A model generated the notes under the pieces. It did no database searches, was not told where the DNA came from, and saw nothing but the letters and a program-made list of their open reading frames with translations. Source: Alistipes sp. (GTDB taxonomy: Bacteria > Bacteroidota > Bacteroidia > Bacteroidales > Rikenellaceae). From it: a stretch of DNA of 59,079 nucleotides. The DNA lies in the NCBI GenBank assembly GCA_017505725.1, contig JAFVOR010000008.1, forward strand, positions 1 through 59,079, written 5' to 3'. Positions 32,043 to 42,150 of the stretch are shown piece after piece (within the stretch, counting starts at the first letter, position 1; each line of letters opens with the position of its first letter). Both the position numbers and the translations under genes were made by a program.

Positions 32043-34427
32043 ATGAAAAGACTTTTCAATTTGGTAGTTGTTGCGCTTGTTGTATGCGCAACAGCCACTG
32101 CGCAGCATAGTGCAAAACACATTCATCACGAGAACGGTCACAGCCACTCTGTCGCTGACAAGTGCGAGGCCACAATTCACGGACACGTCACAGACTCCCG
32201 CACCAAGGAGCATATTCCATATATCACCGTCACTATCGACGGTACAACCGTAGGTACAACAACCGATGCAACGGGACACTACACACTCTATCACGCCCCT
32301 ATCGGCAAACTCAAAGTTTCCGTCTCCTCTATCGGTTACGCCACCAAGACCAAGGAGATTGATGTTGAGTGTGGCGCAGATATTCTGCTCAACTTCGAGA
32401 CCACCGAGGAGCAGATTTCGGTCGATGCGGTTGTAGTATCGGCAAACCGCAACGCCACCAAGCGTAGCGAGGCTCCAACACTTGTAAACATCGTAGATTC
32501 CGACCTCTTGAACAAGGTCTCGGCGCCAACTTTGGCAGAGGGATTGTCGTTCCAGCCGGGTGTGCGTGTCGAAAATTCGTGCCAGAACTGCGGTTTTGCA
32601 CAGGTACGCATCAATGGCTTGAGCGGTCAGTACTCGCAGATTCTGATCAACTCGCGCCCTGTGTTCTCTGCCTTGGCAGGTGTCTATGGCTTGGAACATA
32701 TCCCCTCAAATATGGTGGAGCGCATCGAGGTTGTACGCGGTGGCGGATCGGCACTCTTTGGCTCGTCGGCAATCGGTGGAACAATCAACATCATCACCAA
32801 GGAGCCTCTGCGTAACTCTGGCGAGTTGGCTCACTCGCTCACCTCGATAGGTGTGACGGGTGCGCTCGACAACAACACTACACTCAACGCTTCGCTCGTC
32901 ACCGATGATCGCAAGGCGGGACTCACAATCTATGGACAGAATCGTATGCGTGATGCCTACGACCACGATGGTGATGGCTTTGTAGAGATACCTGTCATCA
33001 AGTCGCAGACTATTGGTACTCAGGCATATATCAAGACCAGCGCATATAGCAAGCTGACACTCGACTACCACGCCACAAGTGAGTATCGTCGCGGTGGTGA
33101 TCAGCTCGACCGTCAGCCTCACGAGGTTATGATTGCCGAGACCACCGACCACCTTATCAATAGCGGAGGCCTCTCGTTTGATGGTACTTCGAAGGATTCG
33201 AAGCATCGCTATAGCATCTTCGCCTCGGCACAGGCTACCAATCGTGACAGCTATTATGGTGCCGACAAGAATCCTCACGCCTATGGCAAGACCGATGGTG
33301 TGACCGCTGTTGCCGGAGGTCAGTACCTCTACCGCTTGAAGATATTCGAGCTCACAGCAGGTGCGGAGTACAGCTACGACTACCTCTTCGACAACCCTAT
33401 TGGATATGCAAGCGAGTCATTCTACAAGAGTATGATTATCAAGCAGCACATCCACAACGCAAGCGTCTATGCACAGGGCGAGTTCAAGTTCAACAAGTGG
33501 GGCTTCCTTGTGGGAGGCCGCTTGGACAACTGGTACAACGCATCGAACAAGCGTTTCCTCTGCATTCCTTCGCCTCGTGTAACCTTGCGCTACAACCCCA
33601 CCCACAACATCAACCTTCGTGCAACCTATGGCTCGGGCTTCCGTGCACCACAGGCATTTGACGAGGATTTGCACATCCTCATCGTAGGTGGCGAGCGCAC
33701 CCGTATCCGTCTGGCAGAGGATCTGCACGAGGAGCGTTCGCACTCGTTCACCATCTCGTCGGATATGTACAAAACTTGGGGCAGAGTGCAGGCTAACCTC
33801 CTTGTCGAAGGCTTCTACACTCGATTGAACGGAGTATTCACTCTCCGTGACACAGGTGAGATAGGCGACGATGGCGCAACCATCTACGAGCGTTACAATG
33901 GCTCGGGTGCAAATGTTATGGGCTTCAATGTCGAGGGTAAGATTGCCTATGCTCCTTGGATTGAGGCCTCTGCAGGTGTTACCGTGCAGTGCAGCCGCTA
34001 CACCGAGCCGGAGCAGTGGAGCGATGATGACACTGTGGCAAAGGCTACAAATATGCTCCGCTCGCCAAATGTCTATGGCTACTTCACCATTACCAGCCAG
34101 CCAATTAAGAACTTCAAGATTGACCTCTCTGGTAACTATATGGGCAGAATGGATGTCGAGCACTATGCCGGCGGAATGTTGCCTGATGGCACTACTCTCG
34201 AGCACGATCGTCTCGAGCATACCAAGCCATTCTTCGACCTCGGTATTAAGCTCGCCTACGACTTCAAGATTTGGAAGACCATAGGCCTTCAGGTCAATGC
34301 CGGAGTTCGCAACATTCTCAACTCCTATCAGCGTGACTTCGACCAAGGACCTGCCCGTGACTCCGGCTACATCTACGGTCCATCCCTCCCACGATCAATC
34401 TTTGTGGGTGCAAAACTTTCGTTTTGA
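32043..34427 (+). CDS. TonB-dependent outer-membrane receptor with His-rich N-terminus
   Basis: Outer-membrane active-transport receptor of 794 residues. Signal peptide ends ...CATATA; then a His-rich stretch (His22, 26, 28, 29, 33, 35 and Cys41). A carboxypeptidase-regulatory-like beta sandwich (~42-118, IHGHVTDSRTKEHIPYITVT) precedes the plug (~125-245), which has CQNCGF (Cys180, Cys183), RINGLSGQYSQILIN and VVRGGGSALFGSSAIGGTINI. A 22-strand barrel ends in aromatic LSF. The His-rich leader, the CxxC in the plug, and the Cys/His-rich neighbour suggest a metal ion or metal complex as ligand. No SusD partner, so it is not a glycan importer of the SusC type. Confidence 0.9.
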   Translation: MKRLFNLVVVALVVCATATAQHSAKHIHHENGHSHSVADKCEATIHGHVTDSRTKEHIPYITVTIDGTTVGTTTDATGHYTLYHAPIGKLKVSVSSIGYATKTKEIDVECGADILLNFETTEEQISVDAVVVSANRNATKRSEAPTLVNIVDSDLLNKVSAPTLAEGLSFQPGVRVENSCQNCGFAQVRINGLSGQYSQILINSRPVFSALAGVYGLEHIPSNMVERIEVVRGGGSALFGSSAIGGTINIITKEPLRNSGELAHSLTSIGVTGALDNNTTLNASLVTDDRKAGLTIYGQNRMRDAYDHDGDGFVEIPVIKSQTIGTQAYIKTSAYSKLTLDYHATSEYRRGGDQLDRQPHEVMIAETTDHLINSGGLSFDGTSKDSKHRYSIFASAQATNRDSYYGADKNPHAYGKTDGVTAVAGGQYLYRLKIFELTAGAEYSYDYLFDNPIGYASESFYKSMIIKQHIHNASVYAQGEFKFNKWGFLVGGRLDNWYNASNKRFLCIPSPRVTLRYNPTHNINLRATYGSGFRAPQAFDEDLHILIVGGERTRIRLAEDLHEERSHSFTISSDMYKTWGRVQANLLVEGFYTRLNGVFTLRDTGEIGDDGATIYERYNGSGANVMGFNVEGKIAYAPWIEASAGVTVQCSRYTEPEQWSDDDTVAKATNMLRSPNVYGYFTITSQPIKNFKIDLSGNYMGRMDVEHYAGGMLPDGTTLEHDRLEHTKPFFDLGIKLAYDFKIWKTIGLQVNAGVRNILNSYQRDFDQGPARDSGYIYGPSLPRSIFVGAKLSF

Positions 34428-34440
34428 GTCGCTCTTCAAT

Positions 34441-34485
34441 AACCCGATTGCTCACATAGGTTTACTATGCTGCGCATCGGGTTTT
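34441..34485 (+). terminator. Terminator of TonB receptor operon, shares inner module with pckA terminator
   Basis: AACCCGAT pairs with ATCGGGTT, with inner CATAG/CTATG, then TTTTT. The inner text CTCACATA...TATGCTGCG is shared with the pckA terminator although the outer stem differs. Confidence 0.75.
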
Positions 34486-34530
34486 TCGTTTGCCTCAAAA
34501 ATAGCTCAATCATTTACGATTTTTGTGGTA

Positions 34531-34577
34531 GGGTATGCTGCGCACTCGGCTTTTTGCTTCGCACAAAATTTCCTCCG
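34531..34577 (+). repeat. Truncated copy of terminator-linked module
   Basis: GGGTATGCTGCGCACTCGGC then TTTTTGCTTCGCACAAAATT. This repeats the right half of the pckA terminator region (1023-1070) without its left stem. The rest of 34486-34814 holds simple repeats: TTTACGATTTTT twice, GTTAG-rich octamers, TCAATTTTC repeats, and TCTCCAC x3 at ~34779-34802. No gene is visible. Confidence 0.65.
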
Positions 34578-34814
34578 CCATTTACGATTTTTTTTGGGTT
34601 ACTGGTTGTTAGGGTCGTTAGAGGCGTTAGAGTCGTTAGCGGAAATTAAACCTCAATTTTCAATTCTCAATTTTCAATCAAAAAGTTTCCGCGCTCCCTT
34701 AATAGCCTTTAATAGCCCTTAACAACCCTTAATTTTGTTGCGCCTTGACCACCTCAACTCCGAAAAAAGTAAAAAAATCTCTCCACTCTCCACTCTCCAC
34801 TCACAACTTTTTTG

Positions 34815-34822
34815 TATATTTG
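34815..34822 (+). promoter_or_regulatory. Bacteroidota -7 promoter box, glgB operon
   Basis: TATATTTG, 31 bp before the glgB ATG. Confidence 0.6.
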
Positions 34823-34852
34823 TAGGAATAAAATTCCTAATTTCTCGAAAAT

Positions 34853-36883
34853 ATGGCAGAGAAGGCGAAAAAACAGTTGGCAATGGTTGCCGAGGATGAG
34901 TGGTTGCAGCCCGTCGAGGAGGCTATCAACGAGCGTTACGAAACCTATTGTGCGCACCTTGCCGAGATTGAGCGAGGGGGCTCGATTGTAGACTATGCAA
35001 ATGGCTACCGCTACTTTGGTTGGCAGTACGACGAGGATATGTCGGGTTGGTGGTTCCGCGAGTGGTTGCCTGCGGCACACGATGTCTACATCTTTGGTGA
35101 CTTCAACAATTGGCAGCGCACACAGTTGCGACTCAGCAAGGATACAAACGGTGTGTGGAGTATCTTCCTGCCCGATGCGATGTATGAGAATCGCCTCACG
35201 CACGGATCGCTCTACAAACTCCACATACACGGTCAAAATGGTTGGCACGATCGTATCTCCGCCTATGCCACACGCCTTGTACAGGATGACGAAACGAAGA
35301 ACTTCTCGTCGCAGTTCTGGATTCCGCAACCATTTGATTGGGGCGAAGATAAACTTGTGGTCGATAAGAGCAATCTGCTCATCTACGAGACTCACATCGG
35401 AATGTCCTCCGAGAAGGAGGGAATCTCCACCTACAAGGAGTTCGAGCGCAAGGTGCTGCCTCGAGTAAAGAAGGCGGGCTACAACGCTATTCAGGTGATG
35501 GCAATTGCCGAGCACCCATACTATGGCTCGTTTGGCTACCACGTGGCAAACTTCTTTGCGCCATCCTCGCGCTTCGGCACGCCCGAGGAGCTCAAATCTT
35601 TGGTGCGTAAGGCACACAAGATGGGCATCGCAGTGATTATGGATATCGTACACGCCCACTATGTCAAGAATTTCAACGAGGGTATCAACGAGCTCGATGG
35701 CTCGCCTTACCACTACTCGAAGCAGGGCGATGCGGGCTATCAGCAATATTGGGACTCGAAGATTTTCGACTATGGAAAGCGTGAGGTTGAGCACTTCCTC
35801 CTCTCGAATGTGAAGTATTGGCTCGATGAGTACCACTTCGATGGCTATCGTTTCGATGGTGTAACCTCGATGATATATCACCATCACGGCTACACCGATT
35901 TCGATTGCCGAGAGAAGTTCTTTGACGAGGGTGTAAATCGTGATGCCTTGATATATCTCTCATTGGCAAATAAACTTATCCACGACTTCCGCCCCGAGGC
36001 TGTCACCATAGCCGAGGATGTGAGCGGTATGCCGGGTATGTGTCGTGCTATCGAGGATGGCGGTATCGGCTTCGACTTCCGCCTCGGAATGGCAATTCCC
36101 GACTTCTGGATTCGACTGCTGGAGGATGAGCGCGACGAGGATTGGAACTTGGACGAGATGTGGGGTGTGTTGACCAACCGTCTGCCAAAGGTGAAGACGG
36201 TGGCCTATGCCGAGTCGCACGACCAGGCGATGGTGGGCGACAAGACCATCGCCTTCCGTCTGATGGACAAGGAGATGTACTTTGCGATGAATAAGGAGTC
36301 GGAGAATCTGGTCGTAGAGCGAGGTATGGCTCTCCATAAGATGATTCGACTGATGACCATATCGACAGGTGGCGACGCCTATCTCAACTTTATGGGCAAC
36401 GAGTTCGGACATCCCGAGTGGATTGACTTCCCACGCAAGGGCAACGAGTGGAGCTATGCCCACGCCCGTCGTCAATGGTCGCTGGCGGATAACGGGTTCC
36501 TTCGCTATGGTCAGCTTGCACTCTTCGACAAGGAGATGCTCAAGGTGGTCAAGAAGCACAAGGTGCTGTCGGATGGCTACCCATACAAGTGGCACCACGA
36601 TCAGGAGGATCAGACGCTCGCTTTCTCGCATAAGGGACTCTACTTTGTTTTCAATTGGAGCCCCGAGAAATCCTCGCCCGACTATCGTGTCGAGGTGCCT
36701 TGGGCAGGTAAATACACCGTCGAACTCTCGACCGATGAGGTGCGATTCGGAGGCTTCGACCGTCAGGTCAAAGGACAGGAGCACTTCACCGAGACCATCA
36801 AGGATGAGTGGGATAATACCCACCACTTTATCAAGATATACAACACTGCACGCACCGCAATGGTGCTCAAGTGGCATAAATAA
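34853..36883 (+). CDS. glgB: 1,4-alpha-glucan branching enzyme, eukaryote-like GH13
   Basis: Introduces alpha-1,6 branches in glycogen. 676 residues. The N-terminal CBM48 domain (~60-165) contains VYIFGDFNNWQR. The GH13 barrel has nucleophile Asp335 (YRFDGVTSMIY), acid/base Glu388 (IAEDVSGMP) and Asp457 (AESHDQA). A C-terminal beta domain follows. The HHHG and SMIY blocks match the branching enzymes shared by Bacteroidota and eukaryotes (GH13_8) rather than E. coli GlgB. There is no signal peptide, so it is cytosolic. First gene of a probable four-gene run (glgB, GH3, FAD/Fe-S dehydrogenase, GH-A glycosidase). Confidence 0.93.
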   Translation: MAEKAKKQLAMVAEDEWLQPVEEAINERYETYCAHLAEIERGGSIVDYANGYRYFGWQYDEDMSGWWFREWLPAAHDVYIFGDFNNWQRTQLRLSKDTNGVWSIFLPDAMYENRLTHGSLYKLHIHGQNGWHDRISAYATRLVQDDETKNFSSQFWIPQPFDWGEDKLVVDKSNLLIYETHIGMSSEKEGISTYKEFERKVLPRVKKAGYNAIQVMAIAEHPYYGSFGYHVANFFAPSSRFGTPEELKSLVRKAHKMGIAVIMDIVHAHYVKNFNEGINELDGSPYHYSKQGDAGYQQYWDSKIFDYGKREVEHFLLSNVKYWLDEYHFDGYRFDGVTSMIYHHHGYTDFDCREKFFDEGVNRDALIYLSLANKLIHDFRPEAVTIAEDVSGMPGMCRAIEDGGIGFDFRLGMAIPDFWIRLLEDERDEDWNLDEMWGVLTNRLPKVKTVAYAESHDQAMVGDKTIAFRLMDKEMYFAMNKESENLVVERGMALHKMIRLMTISTGGDAYLNFMGNEFGHPEWIDFPRKGNEWSYAHARRQWSLADNGFLRYGQLALFDKEMLKVVKKHKVLSDGYPYKWHHDQEDQTLAFSHKGLYFVFNWSPEKSSPDYRVEVPWAGKYTVELSTDEVRFGGFDRQVKGQEHFTETIKDEWDNTHHFIKIYNTARTAMVLKWHK

Positions 36884-36894
36884 CGGCAACTATA

Positions 36895-39297
36895 ATGAGG
36901 AGACTCTTTTTGCTTTCGGTTTTGTCGGTTGCAGCCCTTGTGGCTGTGGCGGAGCCGTCGCGTAATATCTACCACAAGGGTTGGATAGATTTCAATAAGA
37001 ATGGTCACAAGGATATCTACGAAGATCCAAAGCGCAAGGTCGATGAGCGTGTTGAGGATCTGTTGAAGCAGATGACCGTCGAGGAGAAGAGTTGTCAGAT
37101 GGTCACCCTCTATGGCTATCGTCGTGTGCTGAAGGATTCGCTTCCGACCGAGCAGTGGAAGCAGGCGTTGTGGAAGGATGGCATCGCCAATATCGACGAG
37201 ATGCTCAATGGTGTGAGCAAGCGCAACCTGAAGTACTCGCCACACCTTACCATCGACTATCGAGGACATATCGAGGCGAAGAACACCATTCAGCGATGGT
37301 TTATCGAGGAGACTCGCCTCGGTATCCCTGCCGAGTTTACCAACGAGGGTATTCACGGCCTATGTCATAGTCGTGCCACCGCACTCCCTGCACCTATCGG
37401 CATCGGAACCACTTGGAATCGTGCTTTGGTACGCAAAGCCGGCGAGATTGTGGGCGCCGAGGGTAAGGCGTTGGGCTATCACAACATCTACGCCCCTATT
37501 CTCGATGTTCCGCGCGATCCGCGTTGGGGACGCATTGTCGAGTGCTATGGCGAGGACCCTTGGCTTGTGGCGGAGCTGGGCGTTGAGATGGCGAAGGGTG
37601 TGCAGTCGCAGGGTGTTGCCTCTACGCTGAAGCACTACGCCGCATATAGCACACCCAAGGGTGGTCGTGATGGAAATTGTCGCACCGATCCCCACATCAC
37701 ACCTCGTGAACTCCATCAGATTCACCTCTATCCATTCCGCCGTGTGGTTGGCGAGGCAAAGCCTATGGGTGTGATGACAAGCTACAACGACTACGACGGA
37801 GTGCCCGTCACAGCAAGCAAATATCTCCTTGATGAGCTACTGCGCAAGCAGTATGGCTTCGATGGCTACCTTGTGAGCGACAGTCAGGCTGTGGAGTTTG
37901 TCCACTCCAAACATTGCGTTGCCGAGACCTATGAGGAGGCGGTGCGTCAGGTTGTTGAGGCGGGTCTGAATGTCCGCACACACTTTACTATGCCCGAGAT
38001 GTATGTGACACCTCTGCGTAAGATTATTGCCGATGGTCGTCTGCCTATGAGTGTGGTCGACGAGCGTGTGCGTGAGGTGTTGCGTGTCAAATTCCGCCTC
38101 GGATTGTTCGACCATCCGTTTGCCGATGCTGACGAGGCGGTGGCAAAGGTGGGTGCCGACAAACATCGAGATTTTATGCTCGACATTCAGCAGCAGTCGC
38201 TCGTCTTGTTGAAGAATGCAAACAATACACTTCCACTCGACAAGAGCCGTATACGCCGAGTGCTTGTAGCAGGTCCTTTAGCCGACGAGACCAACTTTAT
38301 GATAAGCCGCTATGGCCCTAACTGCTTGGAGTCTACCTCGATTTTGGCGGGTATTCGCAAGGCGGCAGGCGAGGGTATCGAGGTGCGCTACGCCAAGGGC
38401 TGCAATACGGTGGATAGGGGTTTCCCCGAGAGCGAGGTCGTTCCGTTGCCACTCTTGGAGGGGGAGAAGAACTCCATTGCCGAGGCTGTGAAACAGGCGG
38501 AGGGTTGCGATGTTATTGTTGTAGCTCTGGGCGAGGATAAGAACTGTGTGGGCGAGAGCAAGTCGCGCACTTCGTTGAATCTGCCTGGCCGTCAGCAGAT
38601 GTTGCTCGAGGCTCTTCACGCTACGGGTATCCCTGTAGTGTTGGTCTTGGTGAATGGTCGTCCGCTGACCATCGAGTGGGCCGACAGAAATGTCGCTGCG
38701 ATACTCGAGTCGTGGCATCCGTCGGTTGAGGGTGGCAACGCCATAGCACGCACACTCTTTGGCGACTACAACCCCGGAGGAAAGCTCACCGTCACCGTAC
38801 CTCGCACAATAGGTCAGTTGGAGTATAACTTCCCATTCAAGCGAGGCTCGCACGGTACACAACCACGCAAAGGCCCGAATGGCGGAGGTGTAACCCGTGT
38901 GCAGGGTGCACTCTATCCGTTCGGCTATGGATTGAGCTACACCACTTTCGCCTACTCGAACCTTGTGGTGGAGCACAAGAAGGTGGGCAACGAAAACCAT
39001 ATCCGTGTCTCGTGCGATATCACAAATACGGGTTCTCGTCAGGGTGACGAGGTGGTGCAACTCTATCTCAGTGACCTCTATTCGAGCGTTGTGGCCTACG
39101 ACTCGGTGCTGCGTGGCTTCGAGCGTGTGGCGTTGCAGCCAAACGAGACCAAGCGTGTGGTGTTTGAACTCTGCAACGAGGAGTTGGAACTCCTCGACTG
39201 CAATATGAAATGGAGTGTCGAGGCGGGCGATTTTGAGATTCGCGTAGGCGCTTCGAGCGAGGATATCCGATTGAGAAAAACTATAACCGTCAAATAA
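36895..39297 (+). CDS. Exported glycoside hydrolase family 3 enzyme
   Basis: Exo-acting beta-glycosidase (beta-glucosidase/xylosidase type) of 800 residues with signal peptide MRRLFLLSVLSVAALVAVAE. The N-terminal (alpha/beta)8 domain has LGIPAEFTNEGIHGL and nucleophile Asp329 in YLVSDSQAVEF. The second alpha/beta domain (~420-600) has VVVALGEDKNCVGESKSRT. The C-terminal fibronectin-III-like domain (~690-800) has YPFGYGLSYTTFAYS and GDEVVQLYL. Linkage specificity cannot be told from sequence. 11 bp after glgB and 5 bp before the dehydrogenase gene, so operon membership is likely even though glgB is cytosolic. Confidence 0.93.
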   Translation: MRRLFLLSVLSVAALVAVAEPSRNIYHKGWIDFNKNGHKDIYEDPKRKVDERVEDLLKQMTVEEKSCQMVTLYGYRRVLKDSLPTEQWKQALWKDGIANIDEMLNGVSKRNLKYSPHLTIDYRGHIEAKNTIQRWFIEETRLGIPAEFTNEGIHGLCHSRATALPAPIGIGTTWNRALVRKAGEIVGAEGKALGYHNIYAPILDVPRDPRWGRIVECYGEDPWLVAELGVEMAKGVQSQGVASTLKHYAAYSTPKGGRDGNCRTDPHITPRELHQIHLYPFRRVVGEAKPMGVMTSYNDYDGVPVTASKYLLDELLRKQYGFDGYLVSDSQAVEFVHSKHCVAETYEEAVRQVVEAGLNVRTHFTMPEMYVTPLRKIIADGRLPMSVVDERVREVLRVKFRLGLFDHPFADADEAVAKVGADKHRDFMLDIQQQSLVLLKNANNTLPLDKSRIRRVLVAGPLADETNFMISRYGPNCLESTSILAGIRKAAGEGIEVRYAKGCNTVDRGFPESEVVPLPLLEGEKNSIAEAVKQAEGCDVIVVALGEDKNCVGESKSRTSLNLPGRQQMLLEALHATGIPVVLVLVNGRPLTIEWADRNVAAILESWHPSVEGGNAIARTLFGDYNPGGKLTVTVPRTIGQLEYNFPFKRGSHGTQPRKGPNGGGVTRVQGALYPFGYGLSYTTFAYSNLVVEHKKVGNENHIRVSCDITNTGSRQGDEVVQLYLSDLYSSVVAYDSVLRGFERVALQPNETKRVVFELCNEELELLDCNMKWSVEAGDFEIRVGASSEDIRLRKTITVK

Positions 39298-39302
39298 CTA
39301 CG

Positions 39303-42125
39303 ATGGATAGAAGATATAGTGAATTTGTTCGTCGCATTGGCCGTTTTGTCGATGGTGAACGAATATACACCGACGAGTTGCGTCGCTTTGCGTGGGGAAC
39401 CGATGCGGGATTCTACCGCCTGACTCCGCAAGTGGTGGTGCGTGCCAAGAATGAGGCAGAGGTGTCGCAGTTGCTTGCAGTGGCATCGGAGATTCATCTC
39501 CCTGTAACCTTCCGTGCAGCGGGAACATCGTTGTCGGGACAGGCCATTAGCGATTCGATTCTCGTTGTGGCTGGCAAACATTGGGAGCGTTACTCCGTAG
39601 GCGAGGGAGGCGAGACCATAACCCTGCAACCGGGCATCGTGGGTGCGGAGGTCAATCGCATACTTGCACCCTATGGTCGCAAGTTTGGACCCGATCCCGC
39701 CTCGATAAAGAGTGCTATGGTTGGCGGTATCGTTATGAATAACGCCTCGGGAATGTGTTGCGGAGTGTGGGCAAACAGTGACAGAGTGTTGCTCTCGGCA
39801 CGATTGGTCTTTGCCGATGGAGCAGTGCTCGACACTGCCGACAAGGCGAGTCGTGAGGCCTTTGCCGCATCGCACAAAGGGCTCATAGATGAGATTTGCG
39901 CTATTCGTGATGAGGTGCGTGCCGATGAGGAGCTGACCGAGCGTATTCGTCGCAAATATACCATCAAGTGCGTGACGGGATTGAACCTATTGCCATTTGT
40001 GCTCTATGACGACCCATTCGATATCATCCTTCATTCGGTGGTTGGCTCGGAGGGTACACTCTGTTTTGTGAGCGAGGTTACGATGCGTACTTTGCCATTG
40101 TTGCCTCTGCATCGCACCGCTATGGTCTACTTCAAGACTATCCGCGAGGCGTGCGAGGCGGTGGTGGCTATCAAGAGTCTTGGTGTCTCGGCTGTTGAGC
40201 TGCTCGACAAGCGTTCGCTCACCGCTGCCGGCGACACTACGGGCGAGGGATTGACCGCACTGCTCATCGAGTTGGAGGAGGTGGAGCAGTCGGCTATCGA
40301 CGAGAAGGTCGCAAGAGTTACTGCCGAGCTCGAAAAGTTCGATACCGTTACGGGCGTTCACTTCACTGCCGAGGAGAAGGAACGAGCAAAATATTGGGCT
40401 GTACGCTCGGGTATATTCCCTATGGTGGGCGGATTGCGTAAGGAGGGAACAACCTGTATGATTGAGGATATCGCCTTCCATATCGAGGATTTGCCTCAAG
40501 CAACCGAGGATTTGTCGGCTCTGCTCGACCGATGTGGTTACGACGATTCGTGCATCTATGGCCACGCCTTGGAAGGTAACTACCACTTTATTATAAATCA
40601 GTCGCTTTCGACTGCCGAGGAGGTGGCTCGCTATCATCGTCTGATCGAGGAGCTTGCCGAGCTGGTGGTTGACCGATATGATGGCTCATTGAAGGCCGAG
40701 CACGGAACGGGTCGCAATATGGCTCCGTTTGTGGAGCGTGAGTGGGGTGCAAAGGCCTTCGAAATGATGCGTCGAGTGAAACGAGCCTTCGACGGTGAAA
40801 ATCTGCTCAATCCAGGGGTTATCTTCAACGATGACAAGGAGTGCTACCTCAAAAACTTCAAGCAGCTACCAATCTTACACCCTGCCGATGATGCCTCGGA
40901 GGAGGTGCGCGAGATGTATAAGCAACTCAACCGCTGTATCGAGTGTGGATTCTGCGAGGTGAATTGCGTCTCGTGCGGATACACTCTTTCGTCGCGAACA
41001 CGAATGGTCTTGCAACGCGAAATAGCACGTTTGGAGGCTTCGGGCGAGGATGCGGAGCGTTTGGCTCTGCTCAAAAAGGGCTATACCCACTACGGAAACG
41101 ATACCTGCGCAGGCGATGGATTGTGTTCGAAATCGTGCCCTATGGGTATCAATATTTCGCACCTTACGCACGAGCTGCGTCGACTCGAGATGGGTGCGAT
41201 GGGCAATAGGGTTGGTGGATTTGTTGCAAACCATTTCGCTGGTGTGAAGGGTGCTTTGCGAGGCGTGTTGGCGGTGGCAGATGTGGCACACTCTGTTCTC
41301 GGCTCAAAGGCTATGTCGGCAATAGGCAAGGGGCTGCACAAGGGGTTGAAGATGCCGTTGTGGACTCCGTCATTGCCAAAGAATTACCGCTTCAAGGAGG
41401 GCAAGGTGGTGCGCTCGGAGCATAAAGATAAGGTGGTATACTTCCCAAGTTGTATAAATCAGACGATGGGTGTGGATAAAAAGTCGCGCCACCTGCGACC
41501 TTTGGTCGAGGAGATGATGGCCTTGTTCGAGAAGGCGGGCTACGAAGTTATTCTGCCGAAGGCTATGGATAGCCTCTGCTGTGGAACTATCTGGGAGAGC
41601 AAGGGTATGCCCGAGTTGGCCGATAAGAAGCTCCGTGAATTGGAGGATGCTCTGTGGGAGGCTTCGGAGCAGGGTAAGTACGATGTGGTCTGCGACCAGA
41701 GTCCTTGCCTGTACCGAATGAAGGAGAAAATTTCAAAATTACACCTCTACGACTCGGCCGAGTTTGTCTGGAAGAAGATGCGCGACAGATTGGAGTTCAA
41801 GCAGGGCGACACCCCTATTGCCATCCACCTCACCTGTTCGACTCGCAAGATGGGTATCGAGGAGGCTGTTGTGGGTTTGGCAAATCTCTGCTCGTCGAAA
41901 GTCCTTCTGCCCGAGGGTGTTGGCTGTTGCGGTTTTGCGGGCGACAAGGGAATGTCCCACCCTGAGTTGAACGCCTACGCTCTGCGAAAGTTGCGCGAGC
42001 AAATCGAGAAGAACGGCATCGAGGTCGGCTACTCCAATTCGCGTACTTGCGAGATTGGTTTAACAACCAATTCGGGAGTGCCATATCGCTCGATTATATA
42101 CTTGGTGAACGAATGTACTAAATAA
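39303..42125 (+). CDS. FAD-linked 2-hydroxyacid (D-lactate/glycolate) dehydrogenase with Fe-S and CCG domains
   Basis: Three-part fusion of 940 residues. FAD-binding domain type 4 (~35-265) is recognisable by TFRAAGTSLSGQAISDSIL and GGIVMNNASGM. The FAD-oxidase C-terminal domain (~270-525) ends ALEGNYHFIINQ...KAEHGTGRNMAPFVE. A ferredoxin-like pair of 4Fe-4S motifs follows (Cys545, 548, 551, 555; Cys602, 608, 612). Two CCG heterodisulfide-reductase-like repeats close it (PSCINQT...CCGT and TCSTRK...GCCGFAGD). It corresponds to GlcD, GlcE-like and GlcF functions in one chain. Oxidises D-lactate or glycolate and probably passes electrons to the quinone pool; no signal peptide. Which 2-hydroxyacid it uses is not decided by the sequence. 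Confidence 0.92.
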   Translation: MDRRYSEFVRRIGRFVDGERIYTDELRRFAWGTDAGFYRLTPQVVVRAKNEAEVSQLLAVASEIHLPVTFRAAGTSLSGQAISDSILVVAGKHWERYSVGEGGETITLQPGIVGAEVNRILAPYGRKFGPDPASIKSAMVGGIVMNNASGMCCGVWANSDRVLLSARLVFADGAVLDTADKASREAFAASHKGLIDEICAIRDEVRADEELTERIRRKYTIKCVTGLNLLPFVLYDDPFDIILHSVVGSEGTLCFVSEVTMRTLPLLPLHRTAMVYFKTIREACEAVVAIKSLGVSAVELLDKRSLTAAGDTTGEGLTALLIELEEVEQSAIDEKVARVTAELEKFDTVTGVHFTAEEKERAKYWAVRSGIFPMVGGLRKEGTTCMIEDIAFHIEDLPQATEDLSALLDRCGYDDSCIYGHALEGNYHFIINQSLSTAEEVARYHRLIEELAELVVDRYDGSLKAEHGTGRNMAPFVEREWGAKAFEMMRRVKRAFDGENLLNPGVIFNDDKECYLKNFKQLPILHPADDASEEVREMYKQLNRCIECGFCEVNCVSCGYTLSSRTRMVLQREIARLEASGEDAERLALLKKGYTHYGNDTCAGDGLCSKSCPMGINISHLTHELRRLEMGAMGNRVGGFVANHFAGVKGALRGVLAVADVAHSVLGSKAMSAIGKGLHKGLKMPLWTPSLPKNYRFKEGKVVRSEHKDKVVYFPSCINQTMGVDKKSRHLRPLVEEMMALFEKAGYEVILPKAMDSLCCGTIWESKGMPELADKKLRELEDALWEASEQGKYDVVCDQSPCLYRMKEKISKLHLYDSAEFVWKKMRDRLEFKQGDTPIAIHLTCSTRKMGIEEAVVGLANLCSSKVLLPEGVGCCGFAGDKGMSHPELNAYALRKLREQIEKNGIEVGYSNSRTCEIGLTTNSGVPYRSIIYLVNECTK

Positions 42126-42150
42126 AAACCATAAATAAATTACACTACTT

